A stretch of DNA of 9,055 bases from contig DATKIY010000043.1 of assembly GCA_035543875.1 (NCBI GenBank), forward strand, positions 1 to 9,055. The letters are read 5' to 3'. This DNA comes from DATKIY01 sp035543875. GTDB lineage: Bacteria > Actinomycetota > Actinomycetes > JAHEKZ01. Shown in pieces: positions 1 to 5,439 of the stretch; the stretch's first letter is position 1; each line of letters begins with the position of its first letter. The translations under genes were made by a program, and so were the position numbers. The notes beneath the pieces are model-generated. The model worked only from the letters and a program-made list of their open reading frames with translations, made no database searches and was not told the DNA's origin.

Positions 1-434
1 TCTATTTGATAGGTACCGGGTTCAGTCACGACAAACCGGACCGCCCCGGTGAACTCGCTGTTACCTCGAGTCACGGTCTCGCTTACGGTAGGAACCTCGA
101 CGGGGACGCTCGTCCCATCTGGACCGGTGACCCTGACATCGGCAGGACCGACCGTCAGCTGATGACCGTTGGTCGTCGTCAGCGGACCCACGCGGTTATT
201 GGTGGCCGTGAGCTCGTAGACCAGATAGGTGCCGGCGTGCAGCTCCTGTCGAAGGCTCACCGGCGTCGTTGAAACGGGAGAGGAAAGACTAGTTGCCAAG
301 TCTCCGCCCGACCTCGCCACGAGCATGACAACTCCGGTGATTCCGGTAACCACTGCGACGACCAAGAGCGATACACCCCAGATCACCAGTCCGCGCGATG
401 GTCGGGATACCGGCAAGTTGGTCACTTCAGCCAT
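1..434 (-). CDS. Single-pass membrane protein with exported beta-rich domain, C-terminus cut off by window edge
   Basis: I do not recognise this gene. The reverse-strand frame from an ATG at 434 stays open to base 1 (144 codons), so the C-terminus lies outside the window. Residues 1-14 are a short polar cytoplasmic tail (MAEVTNLPVSRPSRG). Residues 15-40 are a strongly hydrophobic helix (WGVSLLVVAVVTGITGVVMLVA), and a Ser/Thr-rich linker follows at 44-60. Residues 61-144 read like a beta-sandwich: GTYLVYELTATNN, then VRVTGPDGTSVPVEV, then the AVRFVVTEPGTYQI strand pattern common in actinobacterial exported domains. The predicted topology is N-in with the domain outside. It starts 58 bp after the stop of the hemerythrin-like gene on the same strand, so it is probably the last gene of that unit. 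I see no strong Shine-Dalgarno before the ATG; a GTG three codons further in is an alternative. Function unknown. Confidence 0.72.
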   Translation of the reverse strand, partial: MAEVTNLPVSRPSRGLVIWGVSLLVVAVVTGITGVVMLVARSGGDLATSLSSPVSTTPVSLRQELHAGTYLVYELTATNNRVGPLTTTNGHQLTVGPADVRVTGPDGTSVPVEVPTVSETVTRGNSEFTGAVRFVVTEPGTYQI

Positions 435-492
435 CCGTTCGTTGTCGTCTGAGCGCCTTAGGTTGGCTGCGAAAGCGGGCCGGAATTGTGAG

Positions 493-1125
493 TTAGGCCC
501 TCCAGACGGGCGCGATGTTCTTGCGATAACTGCGTCCGAAGACTCCGCCGATAATGGTTATGACAGGACCGGGTATGTCTCTCGTAATAGCGGCCTTCTC
601 GTCCGGAGTTGCTCCGTCAAGTAACCAAGCAAAGAACCGGCCACCCCTACTGGGACTGACCTTGCCAAACGCCTTACCCATCGCCTTCATCTCGGGAGTC
701 TCTCGATTGGACAGGTAGATGTCTTCGATTTCCGCTTCCTCGTGATCGAGGTGATGGACCGCAACCGTCTGCAAGTTCTCGAAAGCCACTAACGCGGCGG
801 CTGCCGCTTCCGCGTCGGCGGTCCGCAGGAGGGCTCCCATGGCTGTACGCGTTTCAGCAAGCGCTTGTGCCATCTTCTCGTGCTCTGCATCCATGGTGGC
901 CAGTAGCATCTTGCTTACCCCGAGCGCTTCCAACGCTGGCCAGGCGATCGCGTGCTCACCCTCGTGGTGGTGGGTGAGTTGGTCGTCAAAGTTGACCCAA
1001 GCCGTGTTGAGTTGCTCCGCCCTTAGGTGGTCTCCCGCTGGGAACGACTTGAGGGCATCCACGAAACGGGCGAGGTCTCGTCGGAATGCACCATGGATTG
1101 CTTTGTTCATGCTCATCTCGGTCAT
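493..1125 (-). CDS. Hemerythrin-like HHE cation-binding domain protein
   Basis: This 210-residue soluble protein has the hemerythrin/HHE pattern of a four-helix bundle holding a di-iron centre. Visible candidate ligands are H11 on helix A (IHGAFRRDL), H52-H54/E55/H58 (THHHEGEHAIAWP) on helix B, H82 (DAEHEKM) on helix C, and H124/H125/H128 with E129/E130 (VHHLDHEEAEI) on helix D. Residues 1-135 form the HHE unit. Residues 136-210 add a C-terminal extension with a hydrophobic part (PGPVITIIGGVFG, 185-197) of unknown role. Family members bind O2, sense oxygen or nitric oxide, or store iron; which applies here cannot be read from sequence. It lacks a signal peptide, so it should be cytoplasmic. 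It lies 58 bp after the sulfotransferase and 58 bp before the membrane-protein gene. Three Met codons occur within the first six residues (1, 4, 6) and no clear Shine-Dalgarno selects among them. Confidence 0.88.
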   Translation of the reverse strand: MTEMSMNKAIHGAFRRDLARFVDALKSFPAGDHLRAEQLNTAWVNFDDQLTHHHEGEHAIAWPALEALGVSKMLLATMDAEHEKMAQALAETRTAMGALLRTADAEAAAAALVAFENLQTVAVHHLDHEEAEIEDIYLSNRETPEMKAMGKAFGKVSPSRGGRFFAWLLDGATPDEKAAITRDIPGPVITIIGGVFGRSYRKNIAPVWRA

Positions 1126-1183
1126 GCCAAGACTTTATGCCGCGCCTCACAGCAGGTTGTCAACCTGCCCCGCGCGACCACGT

Positions 1184-2113
1184 TCAAGCGATCCGACCAG
1201 TGGTCGCCCATCCCGCTGCTTCGCCTGCGAGTTCACTTAACCTTTCGTCAAAGTGGGCAATGTCGTCGCGAGAAAGCAGCGACGCCCAGTCGCGGGTGCC
1301 GCCAGCCCGGAAGAACTTCTGAGGGGACTGCCAAAGACCCATGTGAGCCTCGGGTGCTGTGTTGTCTGCCCGAGCTCGCATCGATGGCAACCCCGCAGCT
1401 TCCACAAACTGCGGCCATCGGGTCTCGTCAACCCGCACACCCAATGCGGCCGCTACGCGACGCATCTGTGCATCAAGGTCTGCCCACATACCTGCGTAGT
1501 GGAACAGATGCACGTTCGGCTCCTTACGGGCGTGCCAGTACGTGAGGATTTGCTGGCAGTAGTCCGCCAGCCCGTGTGGTCCACTCCCGCAAGGTGGCTC
1601 ATGGTTGTCGATGAACCATCGGAGGAAGTCCGCCGGATCGTCAGGTGGCTCCTCACGGTCAGAAAGCTCCGGGCCAGCCGGACCCGACGCAGCGACTCGC
1701 AGATCCATGGCACGGTCCTCTTGCATGTTGAGGCCGTGGTCGCGGTTCGAAAGTGCGCCATCAAGTGGGTGACGGGCCACGGCAATGTAGGTGACCGACG
1801 GATGCCGCGGAATGCCATCAAGTGGCGTATGGGTCTTAATGAAGCGCCGGTGCGACTGATGGTTGAGGATGTCGAAGACCTCATCGTCGCTGCGGATGAG
1901 CATGTCGAGCCAGGGCGAGATCGTGCTAATCGGTGCACCAAGGTCGATCCGATCGAGGAGGAGCATTCCGACGATCGTCTGCATCCAGGTGGTGCCACAC
2001 TTGGACGGAGTCGTAATCACGACATCATCTGGTCGAAAGGTGAACCGCTCCCAGCGCGCGCTATCCGCCATAAATCCCTGATAGCGACGCAGAGCCGGCT
2101 GAGCTGAGGACAC
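1184..2113 (-). CDS. PAPS-dependent sulfotransferase (Sulfotransfer_1 family)
   Basis: The product should transfer a sulfuryl group from PAPS to a hydroxyl or amine of a small molecule; the acceptor is unknown. Numbering is from the GTG at 2113 (309 residues). The 5'-phosphosulfate loop is TTPSKCGTTW (34-43), the counterpart of YPKSGTTW in animal enzymes. KTHTPLD (93-99) carries the likely catalytic base H95. RHPLDGALS (114-122) gives R114 and S122 for the 3'-phosphate. FFRAGGTRDW (267-276) matches the RKGxxGDW end motif. All key motifs are intact, and the length is normal. No signal peptide is seen, so it is cytosolic. An in-frame ATG at 2176 would add 21 residues rich in Arg, but GTG at 2113 has GAGG 8 nt upstream and begins just before the family's usual PALRRYQGF opening. 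It is the first gene of the left-reading unit. Confidence 0.9.
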   Translation of the reverse strand: MSSAQPALRRYQGFMADSARWERFTFRPDDVVITTPSKCGTTWMQTIVGMLLLDRIDLGAPISTISPWLDMLIRSDDEVFDILNHQSHRRFIKTHTPLDGIPRHPSVTYIAVARHPLDGALSNRDHGLNMQEDRAMDLRVAASGPAGPELSDREEPPDDPADFLRWFIDNHEPPCGSGPHGLADYCQQILTYWHARKEPNVHLFHYAGMWADLDAQMRRVAAALGVRVDETRWPQFVEAAGLPSMRARADNTAPEAHMGLWQSPQKFFRAGGTRDWASLLSRDDIAHFDERLSELAGEAAGWATTGRIA

Positions 2114-2121
2114 TATGACTG

Positions 2122-2125
2122 CCTC
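2122..2125 (-). promoter_or_regulatory. Shine-Dalgarno GAGG choosing the GTG start of the sulfotransferase
   Basis: Read on the minus strand, GAGG is followed by 8 nt (CAGTCATA) and GTG at 2113. No comparable purine motif precedes the ATG at 2176, so this site supports the shorter 309-residue product. Confidence 0.55.
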
Positions 2126-2346
2126 GGGACTGCGGTACGAAGCGCTTCGATTTCGTCGATGTCGGAGGGCACGCAAGCCACCCTAGTTCGGTTCACCAGC
2201 ACACCGCCTTGACGCGCAGCATGCCACCCAAGGTGACAACGAATACGTCAGGTTATAGACCGAAACAGTACGCATCCCGTCGCGCGAGCCGAGCAGTCTG
2301 ATTTGACCAAACGCCTGTCTTCATCGATTCAGATCTGGTTTCGTAA

Positions 2347-2359
2347 CGTTCCCGGAACG
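2347..2359. promoter_or_regulatory. Perfect 13-bp palindrome CGTTCC-C-GGAACG, candidate operator
   Basis: CGTTCC (2347-2352) and GGAACG (2354-2359) are exact reverse complements around one central C. The site lies 60 bp before the GTG of the cupredoxin-like gene. Its right arm is also the GGAACG of an ECF-like -35 element. The symmetry suits a dimeric regulator; the regulator is unknown, and chance plus promoter overlap remains possible. Confidence 0.4.
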
Positions 2360-2380
2360 GTGGCAGCCACATGATGCGTC
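2354..2380 (+). promoter_or_regulatory. Possible ECF-sigma promoter GGAACG-N17-CGTC for the cupredoxin/oxidase pair
   Basis: GGAACG (2354-2359) and CGTC (2377-2380; a second CGTC follows at once) are separated by 17 nt. This matches the general GGAAC...CGTC form of extracytoplasmic-function sigma promoters. Transcription would start near 2386-2388, giving a leader of about 33 nt that includes the Shine-Dalgarno. An envelope- or redox-stress sigma factor would suit exported copper proteins, but the sites are short, and this is inference. Confidence 0.38.
2360..2370. promoter_or_regulatory. Perfect 11-bp palindrome GTGGC-A-GCCAC, candidate second operator
   Basis: GTGGC (2360-2364) and GCCAC (2366-2370) are exact reverse complements around A2365. 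It begins at the base right after the 13-bp palindrome ends and occupies the spacer of the proposed ECF promoter, so bound protein would block polymerase. The two palindromes have different sequences, so they need not bind the same regulator. Confidence 0.35.
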
Positions 2381-2406
2381 CGTCACCAGGTTGATTACCG
2401 AATAAC

Positions 2407-2413
2407 GAAGGGA
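2407..2413 (+). promoter_or_regulatory. Shine-Dalgarno GAAGGGA for the GTG at 2420
   Basis: GAAGGGA ends 6 nt before the GTG at 2420, a near-ideal distance. It decides a GTG start for the cupredoxin-like gene, whose next codons give a normal signal peptide n-region (KIQTK). Confidence 0.7.
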
Positions 2414-2419
2414 CCAGCT

Positions 2420-3274
2420 GTGAAGATCCAAACCAAACTTTCCTCTCTCGGGGTCGCAGTTTTGGTAACGGCGACCGGGCTGGCTATGGCGCCGAGCACA
2501 GCTACTGCCGGTACCGCCGACCTGTTTGCCCGGCCGGGCCATCCCGGGCAACCCAAAGTTGTCCGGTTAAAGAGCAACGACCACAAGGTCAACATGAGCG
2601 ACCGCCACTTCCGGCCGGGGGTCACCGAGTTCCGGGTCACCAAGACCGTTCACCGCGGTTCGTCACTCGTCATCCTTGAGACCGACAACCTCGCTCGCAC
2701 GTTCAAGAAGTTTGGAAAAGCCACTTCCGGTGGGCCGGGCAGTGCCGATGCAATGAAGACGGTGGATCGCATCGCCACGTTCTACGGCGGTGGCGCCAAA
2801 GGCGCACGCTGGCAAGTGAAACTCAGCGCGGGCTCGTACTACTTCGTCGACACCAAGACCAACAAGCTAACCACGTTTACGGTCAAGGGCGACCGACGAG
2901 GTGTGAAGATGGCCCATGCAGACAGCGAGGTTTGGGCCACCAAGCAAAACCAGTTTCAGACAGACGGGAAACTGTCGGGCAACTGGGTCAGCTTTACGAA
3001 CAAAGCGCACGAGATCCACTTCCTTGAGGCCGACCATGTGGCCGGCTACACCACCCCCAAGGACGTGCGGCGGGCACTGAAATCCCACAAGGAACCGAAG
3101 TTCGATCGCTCCGGTGGGTTCTTCTTCGACGTCCAGTCACCTGGCGTCAAGACGGTTCACCGTCAGGACGTCGCATCTGAGAAGTACTTACTGATGTGCT
3201 GGATGCCTAGCGAGGAGCAGGACGGAACGCCTCATGCTCTGATGGGCATGTGGCACCTGGTTTGGGGCTCATAG
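2420..3274 (+). CDS. Secreted protein with two tandem cupredoxin-like domains, only the second with copper ligands
   Basis: This 284-residue protein begins with a Sec signal peptide: charged MKIQTK, hydrophobic core to about residue 24, and likely cleavage after STATA at 30/31. The mature part appears to be two related beta domains. Domain 1 (about 45-157) has SSLVILETDNLARTF and ends in SAGSYYFVDT. Domain 2 (about 168-282) has HEIHFLEADHVAGYT and ends in KYLLMCWMP. The strand order and the LE(T/A)D motif match, which suggests an old duplication. Domain 2 has a plausible type 1 copper set: H197, C260, H272 and M277. The spacing is Cys-x11-His-x4-Met, longer than the Cys-x2-4-His of plastocyanin-like proteins. 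Domain 1 has no Cys and should not bind copper this way. It is followed 5 bp later by a multicopper oxidase gene, so an electron- or copper-transfer partner role is likely but inferred. I do not recognise a named family; domain calls rest on motif pattern only. Confidence 0.72.
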   Translation: MKIQTKLSSLGVAVLVTATGLAMAPSTATAGTADLFARPGHPGQPKVVRLKSNDHKVNMSDRHFRPGVTEFRVTKTVHRGSSLVILETDNLARTFKKFGKATSGGPGSADAMKTVDRIATFYGGGAKGARWQVKLSAGSYYFVDTKTNKLTTFTVKGDRRGVKMAHADSEVWATKQNQFQTDGKLSGNWVSFTNKAHEIHFLEADHVAGYTTPKDVRRALKSHKEPKFDRSGGFFFDVQSPGVKTVHRQDVASEKYLLMCWMPSEEQDGTPHALMGMWHLVWGS

Positions 3275-3279
3275 CCTCT

Positions 3280-4785
3280 ATGCGCCGACCAACAGGGACG
3301 TCGATGGTGGTGAGTGCAGTCGCGCTCGCCGCCATCGGCGTGGTGGCGGTTCCTCGGGCTCTATCGTCCGGGCCCTGTAGCGGCATCCAAAACGATGCGA
3401 AACGACATCATTGCCTGGACAGTCTGATGCCGGACACCTACTCGATCCACGACATGGGCATGGACGACTACGGCGGCGGCAGCCGAAAGTACAACGGGCC
3501 GATGCGCAGCGTGGCCAACCTCCGCGGCCCGGACGGCCCACCAGACGTCTCGTACACGCTCACCGCTGCATTTGAGCAGACGAAGGTCGCTGGGCGGCGA
3601 CAAAAGGTGTACACGGTCAACGGATCGACTCCCGGGCCAACCATCTTCGCTGAGCAGGGTGACTTGATTCGAGTGGTGCTCCGCAACCGCAATATCGACG
3701 CGGGCACGTCGATCCACTGGCACGGAATTGATGTGCCAAACGGCGAGGACGGCGTCGCAGGAGTCACTCAGAATGCAGTGCTTCCCGGCAACAAGTTCGT
3801 CTACCGGTTTCGTGCCCGCGACGCGGGCACGTACTGGTACCACTCACATCAGTACTCAGAGCGGCAGGTCACGCGGGGGTTAGTCGGTGCGGTCGTCATA
3901 CAACCGCAGGGAGTGCCCCTTCCGCCTCCAGCGTCCCGTGACATCACAGCCCTGGTCCACAGCTACGGCGGCCACGCGACAATTAACGGACACACCGGAG
4001 TCCGTTCATTGAGCGGCGATGTCGGCGGTCGCCGAATTCGGTTCGTGAACACCAACCAAAGCGCGATGCATGTGGCCTCAAGCGTTCCATACAAGGTGGT
4101 TGCTATCGACGGAGTCGACCTCCACGGCCCTACAACCGTCGACGAAGGCACGTACGTCGAAGTACCGGCGGCAGGACGGGTGGACATTGTGCTTGACCCG
4201 TCGGCGACGGCAGCACGTGTTGGCGTTATTGGGGGGCCGAGTCTGGTGCTCGGTGGTGGGTTGCCGCCAAGGTTGCACGCTGGACAGGCCCTAGACCCAC
4301 TTCACTACGGGACGCCAGACCCATCCGTCACCACCCCCACGCCCGACCGACGATTCGACTACATCGTCGGCCAGAAACGGGGATACCTCGACGGCAAGCT
4401 CGGAACGTGGTTCACCATCAACCATGAACTCATCCCGCACGTCCCCATGTTTATGGTGAAGCCGGGCGAGACAGAGCGCGTTCGATTCAAGAACAACACC
4501 GCGATTGACCACCCCATGCATCTTCACGGCCAGCACATGTTGGTGCTCAGCCGCAACGGCCACCCGTCAACCGGTTCGCCTTGGCGGGTCGACACGCTGG
4601 AGGTCCATCCCGGCGAGACGTTCATCGTGCAGATCCGAACAAACAACCCAGGCGAGTGGATGTTCCACTGCCACATCCTGGCTCACGCGGCTGCTGGCTT
4701 GATGACGCACCTGTCGTACATGAACGTGCGCGAACCCTTCCGAATCGGGGAAATCACCCGGAGACTGACCAACCATCCGGAGTGA
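3280..4785 (+). CDS. Exported three-domain multicopper oxidase (laccase-like)
   Basis: Multicopper oxidases take electrons one at a time from a phenol, metal ion or similar donor and reduce O2 to water. Numbering is from ATG 3280 (501 residues). All four copper motifs are present: HWHGIDV (H146, H148), WYHSHQ (H188, H190), HPMHLHG (H411, H414, H416) and HCHILAHAAAGLM (H463, C464, H465, H469). The trinuclear centre and the type 1 Cys are therefore complete. The residue at the type 1 axial position is L474, not Met. Domains span roughly 85-212, 220-345 and 365-490. The N-terminus (MRRPTGTS plus hydrophobic 9-25) is an export signal without a clear Tat box. A segment before domain 1 carries C33, C45 and HDMGMDDYGGG. 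An in-frame GTG at 3250 would add 10 residues, overlapping the previous gene; ATG 3280 gives a 5-bp gap and a normal signal peptide, with GGGG 12 nt upstream. Translation is probably coupled to the cupredoxin-like gene. Confidence 0.92.
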   Translation: MRRPTGTSMVVSAVALAAIGVVAVPRALSSGPCSGIQNDAKRHHCLDSLMPDTYSIHDMGMDDYGGGSRKYNGPMRSVANLRGPDGPPDVSYTLTAAFEQTKVAGRRQKVYTVNGSTPGPTIFAEQGDLIRVVLRNRNIDAGTSIHWHGIDVPNGEDGVAGVTQNAVLPGNKFVYRFRARDAGTYWYHSHQYSERQVTRGLVGAVVIQPQGVPLPPPASRDITALVHSYGGHATINGHTGVRSLSGDVGGRRIRFVNTNQSAMHVASSVPYKVVAIDGVDLHGPTTVDEGTYVEVPAAGRVDIVLDPSATAARVGVIGGPSLVLGGGLPPRLHAGQALDPLHYGTPDPSVTTPTPDRRFDYIVGQKRGYLDGKLGTWFTINHELIPHVPMFMVKPGETERVRFKNNTAIDHPMHLHGQHMLVLSRNGHPSTGSPWRVDTLEVHPGETFIVQIRTNNPGEWMFHCHILAHAAAGLMTHLSYMNVREPFRIGEITRRLTNHPE

Positions 4786-4854
4786 GATTGGCTCAAGACG
4801 GCTAGCTCCCCTGCCGAGCACTTCACCGCGGGTCCCAAAAACCAACGGTGGGTC

Positions 4855-5376
4855 ATGGAACAGAACGCTCTAACCCCAGGCTGGTATCCCAGTGACCGGG
4901 AAGGCTTCCTTCGGTATTTCGACGGCAGCCAGTGGACCGTCGACTACTGCTTGTCGCCATGGCAAACAAACGCAGCGCGCGCCGCCAATGTCGGGAGTCC
5001 CACCACGAGCGACTGCGCGCCGGTGTCGGTGCCGGCAGTCCAAGTGGACCTCGACGAATCAAACATATTTCGACGGATCGCACGCGACGGAATGAAGCGA
5101 CCATTCAAGACTGGCTTCGTCGCGGCCACAGTGGTCCTTCTCGTGGTGCTGCTGTACGCGATGACCCCAGAACAACCAACCTATTCCGGCCTACAGACGA
5201 GCCGTCACAGTTACCTCATCGGCGCTATTGCTATGGGTTCGTGCTTTGTGGCAGGGGTAGCCAGAGTGGTCAATGGTTGGCAGTCGCCTCGCTGGTTGGA
5301 TGGCGCGTACTACGTCGGGGTCTGGCTCGGGATAACTGTCGTGTCTGTCGCAAGCATCGCGCGCATCCTCGTGTAG
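4855..5376 (+). CDS. DUF2510-domain protein with three membrane segments
   Basis: The N-terminus matches the DUF2510 signature: PGWYPSDREG at 8-17, LRYFDGSQW at 19-27. This short Trp-rich module is typical of actinobacterial membrane proteins and has no established function. A low-complexity polar linker (about 35-80) follows, with C32 and C54, then RRIARDGMKRPFK (73-85), a positive stretch before the membrane. Three hydrophobic segments are seen at about 87-103, 119-137 and 151-172, so the DUF2510 part should be cytoplasmic. The length (173) suits small members. The only purine motif is GGTGGG ending 2 nt before the ATG, closer than normal, so initiation may be weak or the start slightly off. 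It lies 69 bp after the oxidase and 57 bp before the cyclase gene, all on one strand. I see no terminator on either side. Role unknown; a partner of the cyclase protein is possible but unsupported. Confidence 0.8.
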   Translation: MEQNALTPGWYPSDREGFLRYFDGSQWTVDYCLSPWQTNAARAANVGSPTTSDCAPVSVPAVQVDLDESNIFRRIARDGMKRPFKTGFVAATVVLLVVLLYAMTPEQPTYSGLQTSRHSYLIGAIAMGSCFVAGVARVVNGWQSPRWLDGAYYVGVWLGITVVSVASIARILV

Positions 5377-5424
5377 CGAGCGAGAATCCACAATGCTCGA
5401 TGGTCCTTGAGTGGATTCTGGCTC

Positions 5425-5430
5425 TAGTCT
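5425..5430 (+). promoter_or_regulatory. Possible -10 element TAGTCT giving a leaderless cyclase mRNA
   Basis: TAGTCT fits the TANNNT -10 form. Transcription would begin about 7 nt later, at the in-frame GTG (5437) or ATG (5440). No Shine-Dalgarno is present before these starts, which agrees with leaderless initiation, common in actinobacteria. No convincing -35 was found. Confidence 0.4.
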
Positions 5431-5439
5431 TGCTTGGTG

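Larger units (their letters stand above)
2114..2419. other. Divergent intergenic control region
   Basis: About 306 bp separate the left-reading sulfotransferase from the right-reading cupredoxin-like gene. I see no convincing coding sequence in it: the frames covering it are short and lack recognisable motifs or ribosome-binding sites. The right half holds two abutting palindromes and an ECF-like promoter, listed separately. For the leftward unit the best -10-like hexamer is TATAAC at 2252-2257 on the minus strand, but no matching -35 was found, so it is not called. The stretch 2281-2340 shows nothing I can interpret. Confidence 0.6.

Noticed and set aside
839..1545. Long plus-strand frames opposite the hemerythrin-like and sulfotransferase genes
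   Set aside because: They lie antisense to genes with intact catalytic or metal motifs, have low-complexity Arg/Ser/Pro composition, and show no domain or ribosome-binding site.
1253..2107. 284-residue plus-strand frame opposite the sulfotransferase
   Set aside because: The minus-strand frame has all four sulfotransferase motifs; this one has no recognisable motif and is its shadow.
2252..2257. TATAAC on the minus strand as -10 of the sulfotransferase unit
   Set aside because: No -35-like hexamer lies 16-18 nt upstream, and it would leave a leader of about 130 nt, so it is too weak to call.
3250..3279. Upstream GTG start of the oxidase at 3250
   Set aside because: It lacks a Shine-Dalgarno at a proper distance and would place an odd uncharged MAPGLGLIAS before a normal signal peptide that begins at ATG 3280.
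3394..3408. Lipobox around the first Cys of the oxidase (SSGPC)
   Set aside because: Pro precedes the Cys and no L-[AS]-[GA]-C pattern is present, so a lipoprotein anchor is not supported.
4786..4854. Terminator between the oxidase and the DUF2510 gene
   Set aside because: No inverted repeat of six or more pairs with a plausible loop was found, so the region stays unassigned.
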